Below are positions 61,752 through 64,000 of a stretch of 64,000 nucleotides of DNA, piece after piece; positions within the stretch are counted from its first letter, which is position 1, and every line of letters begins with the position of its first letter. The notes under the pieces are model-generated. The model ran no database searches and was not told the origin of the DNA. It saw nothing but the letters and a program-made list of their open reading frames with translations. Location of the stretch: positions 17,419 through 81,418 of the forward strand of contig JAQUAX010000016.1 of assembly GCA_028687035.1 (NCBI GenBank), in the 5' to 3' direction. The position numbers and the translations under genes were made by a program. Origin of the DNA: Dechloromonas sp. GTDB taxonomy: Bacteria; Pseudomonadota; Gammaproteobacteria; Burkholderiales; Rhodocyclaceae.

Positions 61752-62357
61752 TCATGGGCTGTATGCGCGCCACGTAGGCTTACCAGTGTTGAACTCTTGA
61801 AGAGTCGTCCACTTGCCGCGCCCCTCAACGAAGACATCTTTGCGATTTGAACCTTTGTAAGTGTCTTTGGTAACTGTTGGATAAAGGCCGAGATATTCCT
61901 GCCCCTTAAACGAGTCTGTTTCATTATCCAGCAAGGGCATGACCGCCACCTGCCCACCACGCAGCCCATCGAAGTAGCCCAGTTCCCACGGCATCCATTT
62001 GGACGATGATGCGGATTCGGTTGCCAAGTACAGCAGTGACTTCGATTGTTTCATCCTTCGCCGCAATAGGTCCGCCGTTTCCGGATTTACCTTGCTTCGG
62101 TCCAGCTGACTGTCTGTTTCCCAATCCACATAAACCTTCAATCCCCTCTCCTCCAAGAGGTTCTTGATCCCTAGGACAAGGTCGGCATCGGCGATTGAAT
62201 GCGATAGGAATACATCGAAGGTGTCGGACTCCTTTGTGGAACTACGAGATTCGTTAAGGACCTGTGCGGAAGCTTTTTGAACATGTGATTTCGCCAGGAA
62301 TCCCCCTGCTGCAACCCTAGCCTCACTTTTTGTAAAGTACCTCGGCATCTGAATCAA
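61752..62357 (-). CDS. TIR domain protein
   Basis: DTFDVFLSHSIADADLVLGIKNLLEERGLKVYVDWETDSQLDR...LLYLATESASSSKWMPWELGYFDG. Confidence 0.85.
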   Translation of the reverse strand: MIQMPRYFTKSEARVAAGGFLAKSHVQKASAQVLNESRSSTKESDTFDVFLSHSIADADLVLGIKNLLEERGLKVYVDWETDSQLDRSKVNPETADLLRRRMKQSKSLLYLATESASSSKWMPWELGYFDGLRGGQVAVMPLLDNETDSFKGQEYLGLYPTVTKDTYKGSNRKDVFVEGRGKWTTLQEFNTGKPTWRAYSP

Positions 62358-62469
62358 TCTCCCATCACGTTCTTACTTGCCGACAGCTTTCGCTACCTGC
62401 CATGACGTCTTACCTTAATTTGCGGAGTGGAAATAAGGTGCCAAATAACGATGGCACCAAGCCAAGTTC

Positions 62470-63063
62470 TTAAGAGAGCAACTTCTTGAGGTTGTCCCAG
62501 TTCCAGGCATAGAGACGGCCCGCGTCCGGTACTGGCGTGTAATCTCCATCCCGATAGCCAATGATCTGAACAACCCTGACACCAGCTTTGCGAGCCATTG
62601 CAACCTCTTTTAGGACGCCCTGAGCCCTATGGGTCTTGACTCCAACCATGACGAGAACGATTTCTGCTCGAGAGATTGCTGCCTCCGCCTTTTTTTCCCA
62701 GTCTCGCTCCGGCGCTGCTTCCTTCAGAGAGTGGTCGATAATTTCAAAGGGTGAGTCATTATTCCTCGACTGACCAATGATGAAGTCCTTTAAGGCTCGA
62801 TCATTGTCGAAGTCAAAACTCACAAACACCCTTTTTTTTGCCATAGTTTCGTCCTTTAGCAAGGATCTTGCGGCAGGCCCTGCGACAAGGCCCAAGAGGA
62901 TTCCCGCTCCGGGCAATATTGCATGCCCTATAGCGGCGCCAATACCAGCGGCGAGGAGCCCACCTGGCGAAACATGATCGCGATGGACGACACAAAAGTC
63001 TCCCTTGATCGCATTGTTGAGGCACCGCCGGCCTGATTTCGTACGTGCTGCACACCGCTTCAT
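62470..63063 (-). CDS. Cys/His motif + Gly-rich hydrophobic segment + TIR-like (DUF1863/ThsB-type) domain protein
   Basis: MKRCAARTKSGRRCLNNAIKGDFCVVH; AAGIGAAIGHAILPGAGILLGLVAG; KKRVFVSFDFDNDRALKDFIIGQSRNNDSPFEIIDHSLKEA... Confidence 0.75.
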   Translation of the reverse strand: MKRCAARTKSGRRCLNNAIKGDFCVVHRDHVSPGGLLAAGIGAAIGHAILPGAGILLGLVAGPAARSLLKDETMAKKRVFVSFDFDNDRALKDFIIGQSRNNDSPFEIIDHSLKEAAPERDWEKKAEAAISRAEIVLVMVGVKTHRAQGVLKEVAMARKAGVRVVQIIGYRDGDYTPVPDAGRLYAWNWDNLKKLLS

Positions 63064-63272
63064 TGCTCTTCGTTGTATTCGAGTAGATTAAGAAAGCCAC
63101 ACGACTGATATCATATGCCAGACGTATGCCCATGTCTTGTGTGCAGGTACGATTTGCAGCGGCGAGCAGGACATGACCTTACATCGCTGGTTGTGTCTCG
63201 GTAACCTCTCTGGGTGACCGTATGCGAAGTGGGAGCTAAACTAACGACATCCCTCAATCTACCGCTCTACAT

Positions 63273-63873
63273 ATGGCTTTCTACCTACCGGGAAAAGTCC
63301 CCAGTTACTTGATTCGACTAAGTCATAACTACGCAACGGATAGCCGCAACGCCCAACTGAAGGCGGTTCTCGACTCGGCGAGAGTATTTGTGGCCGAGGG
63401 AGTTGATTATGACAACTACAATGGCGGCATGGATGGGCATGGGGTTATCCTGTTCCTTCCATTGGAGATACTGGGTCCAATTAGCCCTCAGGATCAGAAG
63501 CGACTCATAGATAAGCTTTCTAGTGATCTCCGAGCTGTTGCAGGAAACGCTCCGGGCGAATTCCTCTCGTACATCCAATTCGAGCTGAACGACGACAACG
63601 ACGAGTCGTTTAAGAAATCGTTCCCAATCTCTAGACGACCACAACTGGCTCCCGACTCACTGAATATCTGGAAGCCAGACATGATTCGTGTGTTTGTGAC
63701 TCATCGAGACCAATATAAAGCGACTGCGCGGGAACTAGCAGATGCACTTGAGCCTTTCGGGTTCACTTGTTTTGTTGCACACGACACTATCACTCCAATG
63801 GCTGAGTGGCGGTTGGAGATCATGAAAGGTCTTCAGACGATGGACATTCTGCTCGTCTTTCTGACCGATGACT
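63273..63873 (+). pseudogene. TIR-domain protein gene truncated by IS66-family element
   Basis: C-term MIRVFVTHRDQYKATARELADALEPFGFTCFVAHDTITPMAEWRLEIMKGLQTMDILLVFLTDD then abrupt change into IS end. Confidence 0.7.
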
Positions 63874-64000
63874 GTAAGCCCCCGGCGAACCCATCTGTAA
63901 ATTGACGCGTTAGACCGCGAAGATTGTGTCCCCGTTAAAAGCGATGGTGGACACTATCTATGGAAATCCAGAAGCCAATTCGTCGGCGCCGGCGGCATCA
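63874..64000 (+). mobile_element. Left end of IS66-family element (continues past window)
   Basis: IS66-like terminus GTAAGCCCCCGGCGAA; start of OrfA-like reading frame MEIQKPIRRRRRH at 63961. Confidence 0.7.

Overview
The window looks like a betaproteobacterial (Rhodocyclales-like) chromosome segment in two parts. Bases 1 to about 31,740 are high-GC backbone. This part holds the 3' end of mutL, miaA, purM, tyrS, hda, pcnB and folK, interleaved with two RND efflux systems, a SHP/diheme cytochrome/cytochrome b operon with its own two-component system, and an IS481-family element with a perfect 6-bp target duplication. Bases about 31,741 to 64,000 are lower-GC accessory DNA that begins inside a truncated DUF486-like gene. 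It carries: (i) a minus-strand, cassette-like array with attC-like sites, a TIR-PD-(D/E)XK fusion gene, a nuclease partner and two further uncharacterised genes (33.4-36.2 kb); (ii) a czc/cad heavy-metal island with an orphan FlgB-like gene and a yybP-ykoY-type Mn riboswitch leader; (iii) NERD and DUF6035-like genes; (iv) a Gabija-type OLD nuclease + UvrD helicase pair; (v) a cluster of three TIR or TIR-like genes, one truncated by an IS66-family element at the right edge. The best candidates for undescribed biology are the multi-TIR cluster with no recognisable canonical ThsA effector, and the TIR-nuclease + nuclease pair in the cassette-like array. All family names come from reading motifs by eye; no database search was run.
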